This document shows positions 24,908 to 34,559 of a DNA stretch of 64,000 nucleotides, one piece after another. The translations under genes were made by a program, and so were the position numbers. The stretch spans positions 1 to 64,000 of the forward strand of contig NZ_JFHR01000025.1 of NCBI RefSeq assembly GCF_000722875.1, read 5' to 3'. The notes beneath the pieces are model-generated. The model was not told the DNA's origin and ran no database searches. It was given only the letters and a program-made list of their open reading frames with translations. The stretch comes from Sphingobium chlorophenolicum (GTDB lineage: Bacteria; Pseudomonadota; Alphaproteobacteria; Sphingomonadales; Sphingomonadaceae). Numbering within the stretch: the stretch's first letter is position 1; the number at the start of each line of letters is the position of its first letter.

Positions 24908-26787
24908 GACGGCTCCCCGGCATCCGCGAAATAGCCGGCGAACCGGCTTTCCGCGTCCCCCACCATCATTGCTCTGTCGAGTTCGCGGTTGAACTTCTCA
25001 CAGGCCGTCTCGGGGAGAAGCAGGCAGCAGTGGCAAGCTGCGCCGCTGATGCGCTCGCCTGATTGCCGCGGATCGGTCTCGAGACAGACCGGGTCGCTGC
25101 CGCACCAGCCTGCCGACCGGAGGGTGCTCAGGATGATCGGCGTGAGCAGCTCAGGGTCGGCCAGCCGCACAAGCCCACCCAGGCTTCCCTCAGAATCTGG
25201 GGAGCCCGTATATATGAGTACGCCGTTCATGGCAGGGTTGGTGTCATCGGGCTCGGCGACGTAAAGGCGCTCGCGCAGAGCCGCTGCCGAGTAGCCGCAT
25301 TCGATCGAGATCTGACGGATGAGCGCGTGCGCGAACGAATGCACCAGCAGCAGACGGGGTGTTACCTGATAGTCGCGCGTATAGCCGCGCTTCTGCGCCA
25401 TCGCCGCGCTGTTAGCCTCGAGTATTGCCACCCGATCATTCAATCCGGGATTGGCCTCGATCCAGTCGTTAATCGTCTGGGTGCGAAAGCGCATGAAGAT
25501 TCCTTCACCCCTTATCTCTGCCGCCGGTCGCCAGTTCTTGGGCGTCTTCGAAAGCGGCGAGACCGCACCGTCACGGATCGCCTCACTTACCTTCTCTGCA
25601 CTGACGGGATAAGGCTCGATGCGGGAGAAGCCCGCGAGCGCCCGTACTTCGCGCAGACGCGAGGCAGCGCCGATCAGGTCAAACCAGCCGGTAAGCTCCG
25701 GCGGCGGTTCAATGATCATGTTACGGAACTGCGGAACGACGCCCGCCAGGACAGGATCATCCCGATCTTCCGAGAGTGCGGCATATTCCTCAGCCCGCGC
25801 CATCCGCTCTGTGAGCTGGTCGAAACCGGTCTCCAGTGCTTTGAGATTCCGCCAGGCGATCAGCAACGGCTCGGCGCTGATGCCATACTGTTCCGCCAGA
25901 CCAGCCATCACTTGAGGCAGCGTCGCGGCAGGCACGGCCTCGAGCATCATCCGGACCTCCTGCACGATCTGCGTCGCGGCCTCGGAAGCAGGGGGTATGG
26001 AGAGTGCCGAACAGACGACGGGGAAATGGACGTTGGAGGCACCCCGCTGGAGCATCCGTACCTGCTCCGTACAGCCGCTCTCGCGATCCCACAGCCATGG
26101 ACGGAAACCGGGGCAGGACGAGCTGCTGAGGGCCTCAGAACTGAAGGCCGCACCCAGCGACTGTCTGGTTGGGTTCTGCCCCGTCCGGCATGACCGGCAC
26201 TCGACATAGAGTTCCGCGAGCGATGCTGATCGTCCGAGCGAGCCGAGATAAAGTGAGGGGTTGGGACACACCCCCTCAGCACGGTCGCGGTGCGCCCACC
26301 ACTCCCACGGAAAATCGCTGATATGCCCGTGACGGCAGGCGACCACAAAACGAACGGGAGCCGTATAGACGGTACCGCCATGGGCGAGGCAGGTCAGCCG
26401 TCCGCCGTCCGGGGCGAGTTCAAAAGGCGCGCCCTGACGACCGATGCGGTGGCAGCGCGGACATTCGTGCCACTCCGGGAAACGCACGGCAGGCGCAGTC
26501 GTCTTCGCGACCACACTTCTCGATCCGGGCACTGACTCGGACACGGGGCCCAGGCGGAAATGCGTCACGCCGAGCATGGCTTCGAGTCTCGGCTCGCCGA
26601 TCGTCAGCGACGGTAGGCGGGTGACACCCTCAAGATCGTCCAGTCCCATCGGCATGAACGATCCCTTTTCGAGGTCTATGATCGCGCCGATGCCGTAAGT
26701 GGAGATGAGCTGAGAACGGCGGACGCTGCCGAGCGGCTCGATCGCCGGCTGCGCCCCGCCGGTGGGTTGGGCAGGTCTTCTCGCCAT
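24895..26787 (-). CDS. drmB: DrmB-like DUF1998 protein
   Basis: 630 residues. N-terminal RRSQLISTYGIGAIIDLEKG and a zinc-binding stretch: HECPRCHRIGR, FVVACRHGHISDFPWEWW, ELYVECRSCRTG. The ACxxGHxxDFPW signature is typical of DrmB. The C-terminal DUF1998 region (RLLLVHSFAHALIRQISIEC, LYVAEPDDTNPAMNGVLIYT, CHCCLLLPETACE) holds more cysteines. In DISARM, DrmA and DrmB form the core complex that loads on incoming DNA. It starts 2 nt after the DrmA-like gene and overlaps the NERD gene. Confidence 0.88.
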   Translation of the reverse strand: MARRPAQPTGGAQPAIEPLGSVRRSQLISTYGIGAIIDLEKGSFMPMGLDDLEGVTRLPSLTIGEPRLEAMLGVTHFRLGPVSESVPGSRSVVAKTTAPAVRFPEWHECPRCHRIGRQGAPFELAPDGGRLTCLAHGGTVYTAPVRFVVACRHGHISDFPWEWWAHRDRAEGVCPNPSLYLGSLGRSASLAELYVECRSCRTGQNPTRQSLGAAFSSEALSSSSCPGFRPWLWDRESGCTEQVRMLQRGASNVHFPVVCSALSIPPASEAATQIVQEVRMMLEAVPAATLPQVMAGLAEQYGISAEPLLIAWRNLKALETGFDQLTERMARAEEYAALSEDRDDPVLAGVVPQFRNMIIEPPPELTGWFDLIGAASRLREVRALAGFSRIEPYPVSAEKVSEAIRDGAVSPLSKTPKNWRPAAEIRGEGIFMRFRTQTINDWIEANPGLNDRVAILEANSAAMAQKRGYTRDYQVTPRLLLVHSFAHALIRQISIECGYSAAALRERLYVAEPDDTNPAMNGVLIYTGSPDSEGSLGGLVRLADPELLTPIILSTLRSAGWCGSDPVCLETDPRQSGERISGAACHCCLLLPETACEKFNRELDRAMMVGDAESRFAGYFADAGEPSWQS

Positions 26788-26789
26788 GA

Positions 26790-29700
26790 TCAGCTCCCCC
26801 TCAGCTTGAGGCTGAAGGCGGTCGACGGCTCCACCTCACGCATCGAGTTCGGGGTCGGCCAAGCCAGACGCGTTCCCCGGCCACCTTCCTCGGCGGACGT
26901 CATCAGATGCGGAAGCGTCCGGCCGTAGGGGGCCTTCTTCTCCCAGTAGACGAGCCGGCGGCCGCCGCTGCGAGCGTCCTGGCTACGCTGCGCCCATTCA
27001 CGCACGATCGCTTCAAGATCTGCCGCCGTGGCAGCGCCCTCGATCTGGTCCGACGCGGATGCGGCTCGCGCGCGGATAGCCTCGATGACCGCACGAACCT
27101 CCTCGTCGTCGGCATGGAAATCCGCCGCCGCGCCATCCTCATCCATGTCATCGACGAGGTGCCGCACGGCAGCCGCGAGCACGGCGTGAAGCGCCTTGTC
27201 ACGGGCGCGCGGCGCCCAGGGCGTCACACTGGTCGCCTCGACGCTCCGGTAAAGCGCCGCATGATAACCCGGGAAATGCTCGAAATGCGACACATCCCTC
27301 GGCCTGCCGAAGTTGTAAAGCGTCACCACCAGGCCGTGCAGACCGCGACCGACGCGGCTGCTCGCCTGGATGTATTCCGCAGTCGATTTTGGCTGGCCGT
27401 TCACCACCATCAGTCCGAGCCGTGATACGTCAACGCCGACCGAGATCATGTTGGATGCGAGTACGCTGTCCTCGGGAAGTTCGACGTAAGGGTCGTCATC
27501 CGCGATGAGCGGGACAGCAAGGGCGTTCAGCTTGGCTGGCAACTCGCGCGAGGGCACGCGGCTACTCAGTTCGACCGGCTCGCGCTGCAGCGGCCGCATC
27601 GATCCTCCGGCCCCGGTAAGTCGGGCTGCAATGAACTCCATCTGGCGCGGAACGTCATCCTGCAGCAGGACATAAGCGCCACCCAGCTCGCGCAGGCTGT
27701 TGAAGTAGAGCACGCAGGTCCAGAACGGATCGAGCACCGCCTCGGCCGAACCCTGGGCACGAAGATATTCAGGCACCTGCAGCAATGCCGCGGCGGCGGC
27801 CTGAAGCGCGAACTTCGGGCTTCGGCCTGCCGAGCAGACGCCGAGATAGAGCCGGTCCGGCTCGTTCCCTTCCTCCCGCACGGCGAAGAAAGAGTCTCCA
27901 GCCTCAAAGCCCGACGGCGGAAACTGGAGCACGGATCGGTCGAACAGCGCGCGAACCTGGCGCGCTGCCTGCCCGATCGTTGCCGTGGACCCTATCACCT
28001 TCGGGCGGATCCCATCGGTGGTGCAGAGCATGTCGATAACGGTTTCATAAAGACCCGCCACCGAACCTAGCGGCCCCGAAATCAGGTGCAGCTCGTCCTG
28101 GATTATAAGGCCGGGCCGTAGCCCCGCGTCCAGCCCGAACAGCGCTCTGATGTCCCTTCGCCTCGGAAGCTGTGCGAATTTGTCGACCGTGCCGATCACG
28201 AGCGACGGGGGTGCTGCGTAAATGAAGTCATCTACGGTGAGGACCGGCAGACACCGGCCGGCGGTCTCACATGCCTGGTTGGAGCAGCGTATATCTATTC
28301 CGTTCCCGCCTTCCGCGAACCTGTAGGCGGAAGGCGGAAGGTCCGTCGCGCAGACCGGGCATACCAGCAGTTGCCGGGGCGTGGACCGCGGATTCTGGCC
28401 ACCATGCTCTTCCGCCAACGCGCTGCGCGCTTCCTCGATCCGGTTCGGGGTCGCCTCGCCACCAACATAGAGACCTAGCGAAATCACGGCGGTGCCAAGA
28501 TCGTCGCGCTCCAGCCGGATCGCCTCACACGCGCAAATCAGCGACGCGGCACGCTGGAACTGCTGGACCGTCAGCAGCCTCAGCGTGTAGCGCATAAGCA
28601 CATCGACGCCACCGTCGGCCCGCCGGTCCGCATCCGTTAGGCGACGATGGAATACCTCGAATGCGGTGAGAGCAAGGTAAGCTTCGGTCTTGCCGCCGCC
28701 CGTCGGAAACCACAGCAGATCCACGCATTCACGGTCCCCTTCGGGGTCATCAGGACTGGCGAGATCAGGCAGGACGAGGAGAATATAAGCGAGCTGGAAG
28801 GGCCGCCAGCGGAGCGGTCCCTTGCGGTCGCCCTTAATGTCGTAACGCGACTGCCGGTCCATCGCCGCGTTGGCGAGATTGAATGCCGACCAAGCCTGAT
28901 CGGAAGTCTCTAGAACCTGAATTCCGCGTTCGATGCGTCCGGCCGCCTCGGCACAGCGATCGCGATTTCGAAGCGCGGCTTGGTGCAATTCACCTTCAAA
29001 TCTATCGAGCCGTTCATGAAGGGCTGTCGCGATCCAGTTCCGATAGCCCGCCGCGAAATCCTTGAGAGCCGCTGTCACCTCCGCGCGCATGTCGCCTTGC
29101 GCGAGCCAAGCCGCATCAAGCGCGTGCGGATGGCGCTCGCGGAAGCCATCCAGGAGCGGATGACCGTTCGGACTCATGCCCCGCACCACGGCATTCGGAA
29201 GCCAGGTCGTCCGCACCTCTTCAGCACGGCGGCTGTCGCCGCTCGTCCAGTCAACGGAGACACCATGCCCGACCGCGAACTCCACAGCGTCCCGGTATAG
29301 AAGTGCCGCGGACTGGGCATCCTCATCTCCGCCGACCAGCGGCAGCACCGGCCGAGGCCGGATCGCGCCCTGCGCCTCCTTGCCAGGAGTCCGGACGATC
29401 AGCTCGGTCTGGAACAGGCATAGTTCATCGCGATAACGATCGTCGGCCTCCAGCGCCTTGTTTATCAGCGTGATGGTCAGGATCTGTTGCTCGCTATCAA
29501 TCCTGCGGCGAACGTGAAGCTGCACCTCGGGGTCAGTAATTTCCTCGCCAGCCGCGTTGAGAAAATCGCTCGTGCGCCACGTGGCCGCAGGCCCCGGCGG
29601 AATAATCAGATGATAGTCGAGCGCGTTCCGCTGCCAGAGACGCGCAGGCCTTGCGCCTGGGCGCGGCGCTTCACCCTCGACGGCGTAGTAGCGGGCCGTG

Positions 29701-30002
29701 GTGCCGAAACTGACTTCGATTGCGATCGCGAGATCGACCGCGAAGGTCAGGCCGAACGAGCAGGGCCTGATCGCGCGGTAACCGGGGACACCATCGTCCG
29801 CATCACCATCGTCTCCGCTCTGCGCCCCTTCGCTTTCATCGTCCTCGATCGCGTCGAGCGCTTCGCCCTCGGGCCAGAGAATCCCCGTAAGATATGTATC
29901 GACGGGGGCGGACGCGAGCCTTTCGTCATCGGTCAGCGGGCCGAGCAGCAACGCGGAGGCATGATGAATGATGTCCGCACGGGCAGTCTGGATGTCGGTC
30001 AT
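26790..30002 (-). CDS. drmA: DrmA-like superfamily 2 helicase
   Basis: 1070 residues. Walker A is LLWFPTGGGKTEAYLALTAF near residue 436; a DExH box, PGLIIQDELHLISGPLGSVA, near 636; VIGSTATIGQA as motif III; YIQASSRVGRGLHGLVVTLY near 880 as motif VI. These belong to the DUF1998-associated helicases such as DrmA. A four-Cys zinc cluster (CPVCATDLPP, CSNQACE) precedes the DExH box. DrmA unwinds or remodels DNA in the DISARM core. ATG 30002 overlaps the stop of the UvrD-like gene (ATGA). Size is normal for DrmA. Confidence 0.88.
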   Translation of the reverse strand: MTDIQTARADIIHHASALLLGPLTDDERLASAPVDTYLTGILWPEGEALDAIEDDESEGAQSGDDGDADDGVPGYRAIRPCSFGLTFAVDLAIAIEVSFGTTARYYAVEGEAPRPGARPARLWQRNALDYHLIIPPGPAATWRTSDFLNAAGEEITDPEVQLHVRRRIDSEQQILTITLINKALEADDRYRDELCLFQTELIVRTPGKEAQGAIRPRPVLPLVGGDEDAQSAALLYRDAVEFAVGHGVSVDWTSGDSRRAEEVRTTWLPNAVVRGMSPNGHPLLDGFRERHPHALDAAWLAQGDMRAEVTAALKDFAAGYRNWIATALHERLDRFEGELHQAALRNRDRCAEAAGRIERGIQVLETSDQAWSAFNLANAAMDRQSRYDIKGDRKGPLRWRPFQLAYILLVLPDLASPDDPEGDRECVDLLWFPTGGGKTEAYLALTAFEVFHRRLTDADRRADGGVDVLMRYTLRLLTVQQFQRAASLICACEAIRLERDDLGTAVISLGLYVGGEATPNRIEEARSALAEEHGGQNPRSTPRQLLVCPVCATDLPPSAYRFAEGGNGIDIRCSNQACETAGRCLPVLTVDDFIYAAPPSLVIGTVDKFAQLPRRRDIRALFGLDAGLRPGLIIQDELHLISGPLGSVAGLYETVIDMLCTTDGIRPKVIGSTATIGQAARQVRALFDRSVLQFPPSGFEAGDSFFAVREEGNEPDRLYLGVCSAGRSPKFALQAAAAALLQVPEYLRAQGSAEAVLDPFWTCVLYFNSLRELGGAYVLLQDDVPRQMEFIAARLTGAGGSMRPLQREPVELSSRVPSRELPAKLNALAVPLIADDDPYVELPEDSVLASNMISVGVDVSRLGLMVVNGQPKSTAEYIQASSRVGRGLHGLVVTLYNFGRPRDVSHFEHFPGYHAALYRSVEATSVTPWAPRARDKALHAVLAAAVRHLVDDMDEDGAAADFHADDEEVRAVIEAIRARAASASDQIEGAATAADLEAIVREWAQRSQDARSGGRRLVYWEKKAPYGRTLPHLMTSAEEGGRGTRLAWPTPNSMREVEPSTAFSLKLRGS

Positions 30003-31951
30003 TTCGCGGGTCGCTTCACGGTCTTGAAATCTCCAGTGCCGAACAGACCGACCCCGAGCCACAGACGGCTGCTCCTATCGGGCTCTTCAAGCGCGCATTC
30101 TGCATCCGACGTGAGCGTCCCGACGGCGGAAATGCGTAGGTTGAATATGCGCCATGGCAGTTTGAAACCGCGATCATGCAGGACATGCAGCAGATCGTAG
30201 GTAAGCTGCGATTTCGTTCGTCCGAGCAGCCGACCGGGCTCGCGGTCATCCTGAAGATGGATGGTCCAATGGACCTTGCCTTCCACATTCTTCTGACAGA
30301 GCATCACTTTGTGGCCTTCAAGCGTTCGCGCATTCTCGAGCAGGAACGCCTGCAGATCATCCACTCCCGCTTTGCCGCCGTGCAACGTAGGATCAACGAA
30401 ACCAACCGGATCGACATCGCCCGGCTGCCCCATTTCCAGATTGAGCCATCCGTTGCGCCAGTGACAGAGGCGCGATCGCCCGCCCGTGAACTTCCAGTCC
30501 CGCGGCGCTGGATAGAGCTCATCGCCGCCCGATCTGCGAAGCGCGCGCGCCGCGCGGGTCACGCCGACATAGCCGACGCTGGCTTCTTCTCCAGGAGCAT
30601 CCGGCACCGGCACGTCGTCGTCCGCTGACCTGTCGAGCAGCGTGACGATGTCGAACTCCATGCCTTTGCTTTGGTGAACTGTGGTTACGATCAGCGCATC
30701 GTCGACGAGTGGCTGGTCATCCGGAAAGGAATCCGGCCAAGCGAGCCGGGCACGCAGCTCGGCCAGATCGAGTGAAGTGCCATCTGCCGGAGCCCCGCTC
30801 GCCTGCATCAGACGCGCCCATGCAACTTCGCAGGCGGGGAGCTCAAGGCGTTTCCGCATCTCGTCATCCCAGATCGACGCGAGGCGCTCGTAGATCCGGT
30901 CGAACTGCATACGCGGCATGGTAGGCGCCCGCGCGGGCCGCAGCAGGCCGGCGATCCAGGCTGGCGGTAGGCTGGCATAATTCGCAGCCCGGATCCTCAC
31001 CGGCGCCTCCGGGCCTTTCACTCCGGGGCCCATGATGTTCTGGAGGACGCGGACGGCCTCTCCGTTGGTCCGGGTAAGAACGGCCTTGCTCCCCGATTCC
31101 GATCCGAGCCCGTCAAGGCTTCCGCTCTGTTCCGGTAGCTCAGCGATGACCGTCCGGATCAGTTTCAGCTTTTCCTCATCCGGAAGGCTGCCAAGAAGAA
31201 CCGAGCGAAGCTGCGCTGACAGAGCCGCGAGAGGCTCGGTGGCACGATGGTTGACCTGTAGACTGTGGATCCGCAGTTCGCCGTGATAGAGCTTCTGAAC
31301 CTTGTCCCAGTACTGGCGGGGCGTCATCGCGCCCTTGTCGGCAGCGAAGCCGTAGATTGCCTGCGCCGGATCACCGAGGATCGTGAAACCGCAGCCCGAT
31401 TGTCCGGGCGGGGCCATGAGATCAAGTAGCGCCAGCACCAGCTCGCCTCGTACTCCCGGCAAATCCTGAAATTCATCGACGATCAGGTGACGGCGATCGC
31501 CGATCAACTGCCGGACCACCTCGCGTGCCGGCCCGGTTATCGCGTTCGTCACCGCGGCGATGTTTTCGTCGTGAGCCCGCCTCAGAAGCTCAGACGGATC
31601 ATTGCCGAGCAGGCGCAGAATTCTGAAGGCCCAGGAATCGAAAGTCCGGACCGACACGTACCGAAGCTCCTCCACGATATGCGCATCGGCAGCGGCAACC
31701 ACGGTCAGGCGTCGTGTGAGCGTCCTCACCGCGCTTCGCGAGAAGGAGAGGACTAACACCTGTCCGGGCGACAGATCCCTTCGAATCAGACCGGCAAGCC
31801 GCAATGCTGACATCTGCGTCTTGCCGGTACCGGGGCCTGCCTCGACCAGCATCCGGACCTCCGGCCCAGCACTAAGAATGGCATTGCGCTCAGGCGTGTC
31901 GTCGGCTTGAGACTGTGCTTTTATTGCCTGTTCCGTGGCAGGTGTGTTCAT
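29999..31951 (-). CDS. UvrD/REP-family helicase heading the DrmAB operon
   Basis: 650 residues. Superfamily 1A motifs: Walker A MLVEAGPGTGKTQMSALRLA near residue 40, LIVDEFQDLPGVRGELVLAL near 160, LGDPAQAIYGFA, IVTTVHQSKGMEFDIVTLLD and VGVTRAARAL. The C-terminal 170 residues are unassigned. It is first in the four-gene operon with DrmA, DrmB and the NERD-helicase. Two UvrD-type helicases around DrmAB is not a standard DISARM layout. ATG 31951 was taken; GTG codons up to 31969 are possible. Confidence 0.85.
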   Translation of the reverse strand: MNTPATEQAIKAQSQADDTPERNAILSAGPEVRMLVEAGPGTGKTQMSALRLAGLIRRDLSPGQVLVLSFSRSAVRTLTRRLTVVAAADAHIVEELRYVSVRTFDSWAFRILRLLGNDPSELLRRAHDENIAAVTNAITGPAREVVRQLIGDRRHLIVDEFQDLPGVRGELVLALLDLMAPPGQSGCGFTILGDPAQAIYGFAADKGAMTPRQYWDKVQKLYHGELRIHSLQVNHRATEPLAALSAQLRSVLLGSLPDEEKLKLIRTVIAELPEQSGSLDGLGSESGSKAVLTRTNGEAVRVLQNIMGPGVKGPEAPVRIRAANYASLPPAWIAGLLRPARAPTMPRMQFDRIYERLASIWDDEMRKRLELPACEVAWARLMQASGAPADGTSLDLAELRARLAWPDSFPDDQPLVDDALIVTTVHQSKGMEFDIVTLLDRSADDDVPVPDAPGEEASVGYVGVTRAARALRRSGGDELYPAPRDWKFTGGRSRLCHWRNGWLNLEMGQPGDVDPVGFVDPTLHGGKAGVDDLQAFLLENARTLEGHKVMLCQKNVEGKVHWTIHLQDDREPGRLLGRTKSQLTYDLLHVLHDRGFKLPWRIFNLRISAVGTLTSDAECALEEPDRSSRLWLGVGLFGTGDFKTVKRPAK

Positions 31952-32228
31952 TCCCAAGTTCACTGGCACCCCCGTGGCTGGCTCTCACCGCATGCGACGT
32001 AGTCGGGCGAGGCCACCGCTCTCGCGGCAGCGTGTGCTGGTGAATTAGGAAAAAGCTCTACAAACTCGAGCCAGACAGACGATAGATACACTTTCAGCCC
32101 CCAACTTCGAAGCTACTGAATTTGCACGGCAAGGCAAGTCACGCGAGGCACTGTACTCGAATCATTTGGGCGAAGAGTTCATGTTCTCAGGTTAAGATTA
32201 AAATGGCAGTCGTGAACGGTGCGTCCCA
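31952..32228. other. Spacer between the defence operon and the relaxase gene
   Basis: About 275 bp, more AT-rich than its surroundings, lying upstream of the UvrD-like gene and downstream of the relaxase stop. It should hold the promoter of the helicase-DrmAB-NERD operon. A TATCTA hexamer (minus strand, around 32080) could be a -10 element but no good -35 precedes it. No gene is supported. Confidence 0.35.
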
Positions 32229-34217
32229 TCACGAAATCCCCGGCCCACCACGTCCCCTGCCAATCGACCAGCTGATGCCGTCGCCACGCATCAATCCCGC
32301 GACCGATTTGCCGACCTGCTTCTCGAGCACCGGGCGCCACGGCACGAGCGTGAAATCCCGGGATCGCTCGATAAGCGCGAAGCGCCCGCTGACGAGGTCG
32401 ACCGACCGCCGATAGACGCCCTCTACCTTCGTGCCCTCGGTGGCTTCCCGGAACGGCATCTTGAGTTCCTCCGAGAGCTGCCCTGCGACCCGCAGCAGTT
32501 CTCGCCGCTGGAGCGCCGTGATCATGCCGCTCGGAAACGTCGTGCCGCTGCCCGTCTCTTCGGCAAATCCCTGCGCCACCAGCCACTGCCGCCGGCGTGC
32601 CTGGGCGTCGCGCAGATCATGCCCGAACCCGGCATCGCGGACGGACTCGGGCCCCCCCGCCATCAGCTCCCGATCGATCCAGGTCGCGGCGTCGGCCTCG
32701 ACCAGCCGATCGAGCGGCTGCGCCGACAGCGTGGTGATCGCCACTGGACGGTCGCGCAGCCGCGCTGCCTCATAGGCCGCCACGCGTTCGAGATGATCAG
32801 GCGCGATGATCCAGCGACCCGACGGCTCGCGCTCGACGATGCCCGCCGTCCGCCGCATTGCCTCGAGCCGGCGAACATGGGTTTCGGCAAAGGCTTGGGT
32901 CGCGGTCGGATCGTGGCGCAGATGGGCATCCACATCGTAGCGACCGTCATTGGCTGCAGCGATCTTGGCGACAGTGCGATCGAGTTCTCGAATCTCGGGC
33001 CGGATCGGCTCGATGCGCACGACGGAGGCATGGGTCAAAACCGCATCGGTCTCCGCACCCTTGCCGATCCCGACGTAATGGCTGCGCCCATCGACGCCAT
33101 CGACGATCAGGTACTGGCGATCGGCATGTTCGTCGGCGAGCCCGCGCACCAGCACCCGGCCGACAAGTGGGCGGGCATCGGGCGCGGCGGGATCGTAGAT
33201 CGCCTGGTCGGCCGCAGCGCGTTCGACCGCGGCGCGGGAAAATTTGCGCTGCATCGTGCGGATGATGTCGCCGCGCTCTCCCAGCGCGCGCAGCGTATCG
33301 GCAAGGTCGGGCGCGAGCCGGAAGCGGCCGGCGCCGAGAGGTTCGGCGAGGCCAAGGCGGGCCAGCTTCGCCAGCCGGCCGGCGCGCAGCGTCTGATCGA
33401 AAGTATCGCGGCCGTGGCTCGCCACCACCTGGTCGGCGTCCGCGCCCTTGAGCAAGGCCCGGTCGATCGAGGTCAGGCGCTCCTGCTCCACTTCGGCGCG
33501 CAACCCCTGCTGGATTTCACGGTGAGTACGCGGGCCGAGATCGAGATCGACCAGCTCGGCGGCGCGTTCGCGGATGCCGGTCGTCATATAGTCGCGGGCG
33601 ATGATCAGATCGGCGCCGCGCTCGTCCTTGCCGCGCACGACGATATGGGTGTGCGGGTGGCCGGTGTTGAAGTGGTCGACCGCGACCCAGTCGAGCCTGG
33701 TCCCGAGATCCTCTTCGAGCCGGTTCATCAGCCGCCGGGTCAGGGGTTTGAGATCGTCATATTGATCGCCGTCTTCCGGCGATACGATGAAGCGGAACTG
33801 GTGACGATCGCCTGCCCCGCGCTCGCCGAACGCCTTGCCGTCGACGGCATCGATATCGCGGCCGTAGAGTGCACCCCGCGTTCCATCGCGCGTGGTGCCG
33901 TCGCGCTGTAGATAGCGCAGGTGCGCGGCGGCAGCCGATGCCCCCTTGCCGGCAAGCTTGACGATGCTCGCCTTGACGATGACGCGGCGCCGGCTCGCAG
34001 CGCTATGGTCGCCGCGGCTGGCGAGCACGCGGCCGACGCCCGCGCCGCGACCGCTTCGACTGCCTGTGAAGCTGCCCCTGGCAAGGTTCGGTCCTGCCGC
34101 GCCGCTCCGGGCAAGATTGGCGGCCGCGAGCACGCGGCCGAGATAGCGCCGGGCGCGCTTGCCGCCCTGCTGGCGCTGGCGCCCGAGGCGCGGCTTGAAG
34201 CTGTCGTCGTCGGCCAT
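32229..34217 (-). CDS. rlxS: Relaxase of the MOBP/VirD2-like type with DUF3363
   Basis: 662 residues. The N-terminal domain carries ASAAAAHLRYLQRDG (Tyr likely to attack DNA) and the metal-binding histidines in VAVDHFNTGHPHTHIVVRGK, followed by DLIIARDYMTTGIRERAAEL and DLGPRTHREIQ. The rest is the DUF3363 region. It nicks oriT, stays bound to the 5' end and pilots the strand through TraG and the Trb channel. The gene block relaxase - unknown - transglycosylase - traF - small HTH matches the rlxS to rdfS region of the rhizobial symbiosis ICEs. A candidate nic site is 250 nt upstream. Confidence 0.93.
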   Translation of the reverse strand: MADDDSFKPRLGRQRQQGGKRARRYLGRVLAAANLARSGAAGPNLARGSFTGSRSGRGAGVGRVLASRGDHSAASRRRVIVKASIVKLAGKGASAAAAHLRYLQRDGTTRDGTRGALYGRDIDAVDGKAFGERGAGDRHQFRFIVSPEDGDQYDDLKPLTRRLMNRLEEDLGTRLDWVAVDHFNTGHPHTHIVVRGKDERGADLIIARDYMTTGIRERAAELVDLDLGPRTHREIQQGLRAEVEQERLTSIDRALLKGADADQVVASHGRDTFDQTLRAGRLAKLARLGLAEPLGAGRFRLAPDLADTLRALGERGDIIRTMQRKFSRAAVERAAADQAIYDPAAPDARPLVGRVLVRGLADEHADRQYLIVDGVDGRSHYVGIGKGAETDAVLTHASVVRIEPIRPEIRELDRTVAKIAAANDGRYDVDAHLRHDPTATQAFAETHVRRLEAMRRTAGIVEREPSGRWIIAPDHLERVAAYEAARLRDRPVAITTLSAQPLDRLVEADAATWIDRELMAGGPESVRDAGFGHDLRDAQARRRQWLVAQGFAEETGSGTTFPSGMITALQRRELLRVAGQLSEELKMPFREATEGTKVEGVYRRSVDLVSGRFALIERSRDFTLVPWRPVLEKQVGKSVAGLMRGDGISWSIGRGRGGPGIS

Positions 34218-34320
34218 GATGCTGTTTCCCGGGGGCGTGGAAGGGCCAGCATGGCGCCAGCCGGAACACATGAAAACCGGTGCCGCCGAACATGGCGGAA
34301 ATCCGCCGATCTCACGCGTA

Positions 34321-34471
34321 ACGGCACTGGCGCGAGGAAGGCAGTGCCGTCTGTAGGCCCAAAAAACGATGTGCAGACAAAGGCTTATGGAACGCCAGTG
34401 CCATAGCTTTATCTTGCCTTACGCCGTCCTCCCGTCTGACCTGCTCCTGTCGCTCATTTCCGCCATCCTGT
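34321..34471 (+). other. oriT: Candidate origin of transfer (oriT) with nic site
   Basis: The spacer upstream of the relaxase gene holds CATCCTG-T (34464-34471), matching the YATCCTG-Y nic consensus of IncP/VirD2-type relaxases. To its left are two competing inverted repeats: ACGGCACTG/CAGTGCCGT (34321-34329 with 34342-34350) and GGCACTGGCG/CGCCAGTGCC (34323-34332 with 34393-34402), typical of oriT secondary structure. The placement beside the relaxase fits. Cleavage is not shown. Confidence 0.6.
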
Positions 34472-34498
34472 AGCCCGCCCATTTCGCCTGAGCCGAGG

Positions 34499-34543
34499 CA
34501 AAAAGAGCCGGGACACGATGCCTGTCCGGCACCCTGTCCCGGC
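34499..34543 (-). terminator. Rho-independent terminator after the gene at 34560
   Basis: On the minus strand GCCGGGACA and TGTCCCGGC (34543-34535 and 34515-34507) form a perfect 9-bp stem followed by TCTTTTT. It lies 17 nt after the stop of the small gene at 34560 and before the candidate oriT, insulating it from read-through. Confidence 0.7.
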
Positions 34544-34559
34544 GTTTCCGATGCCTCGA

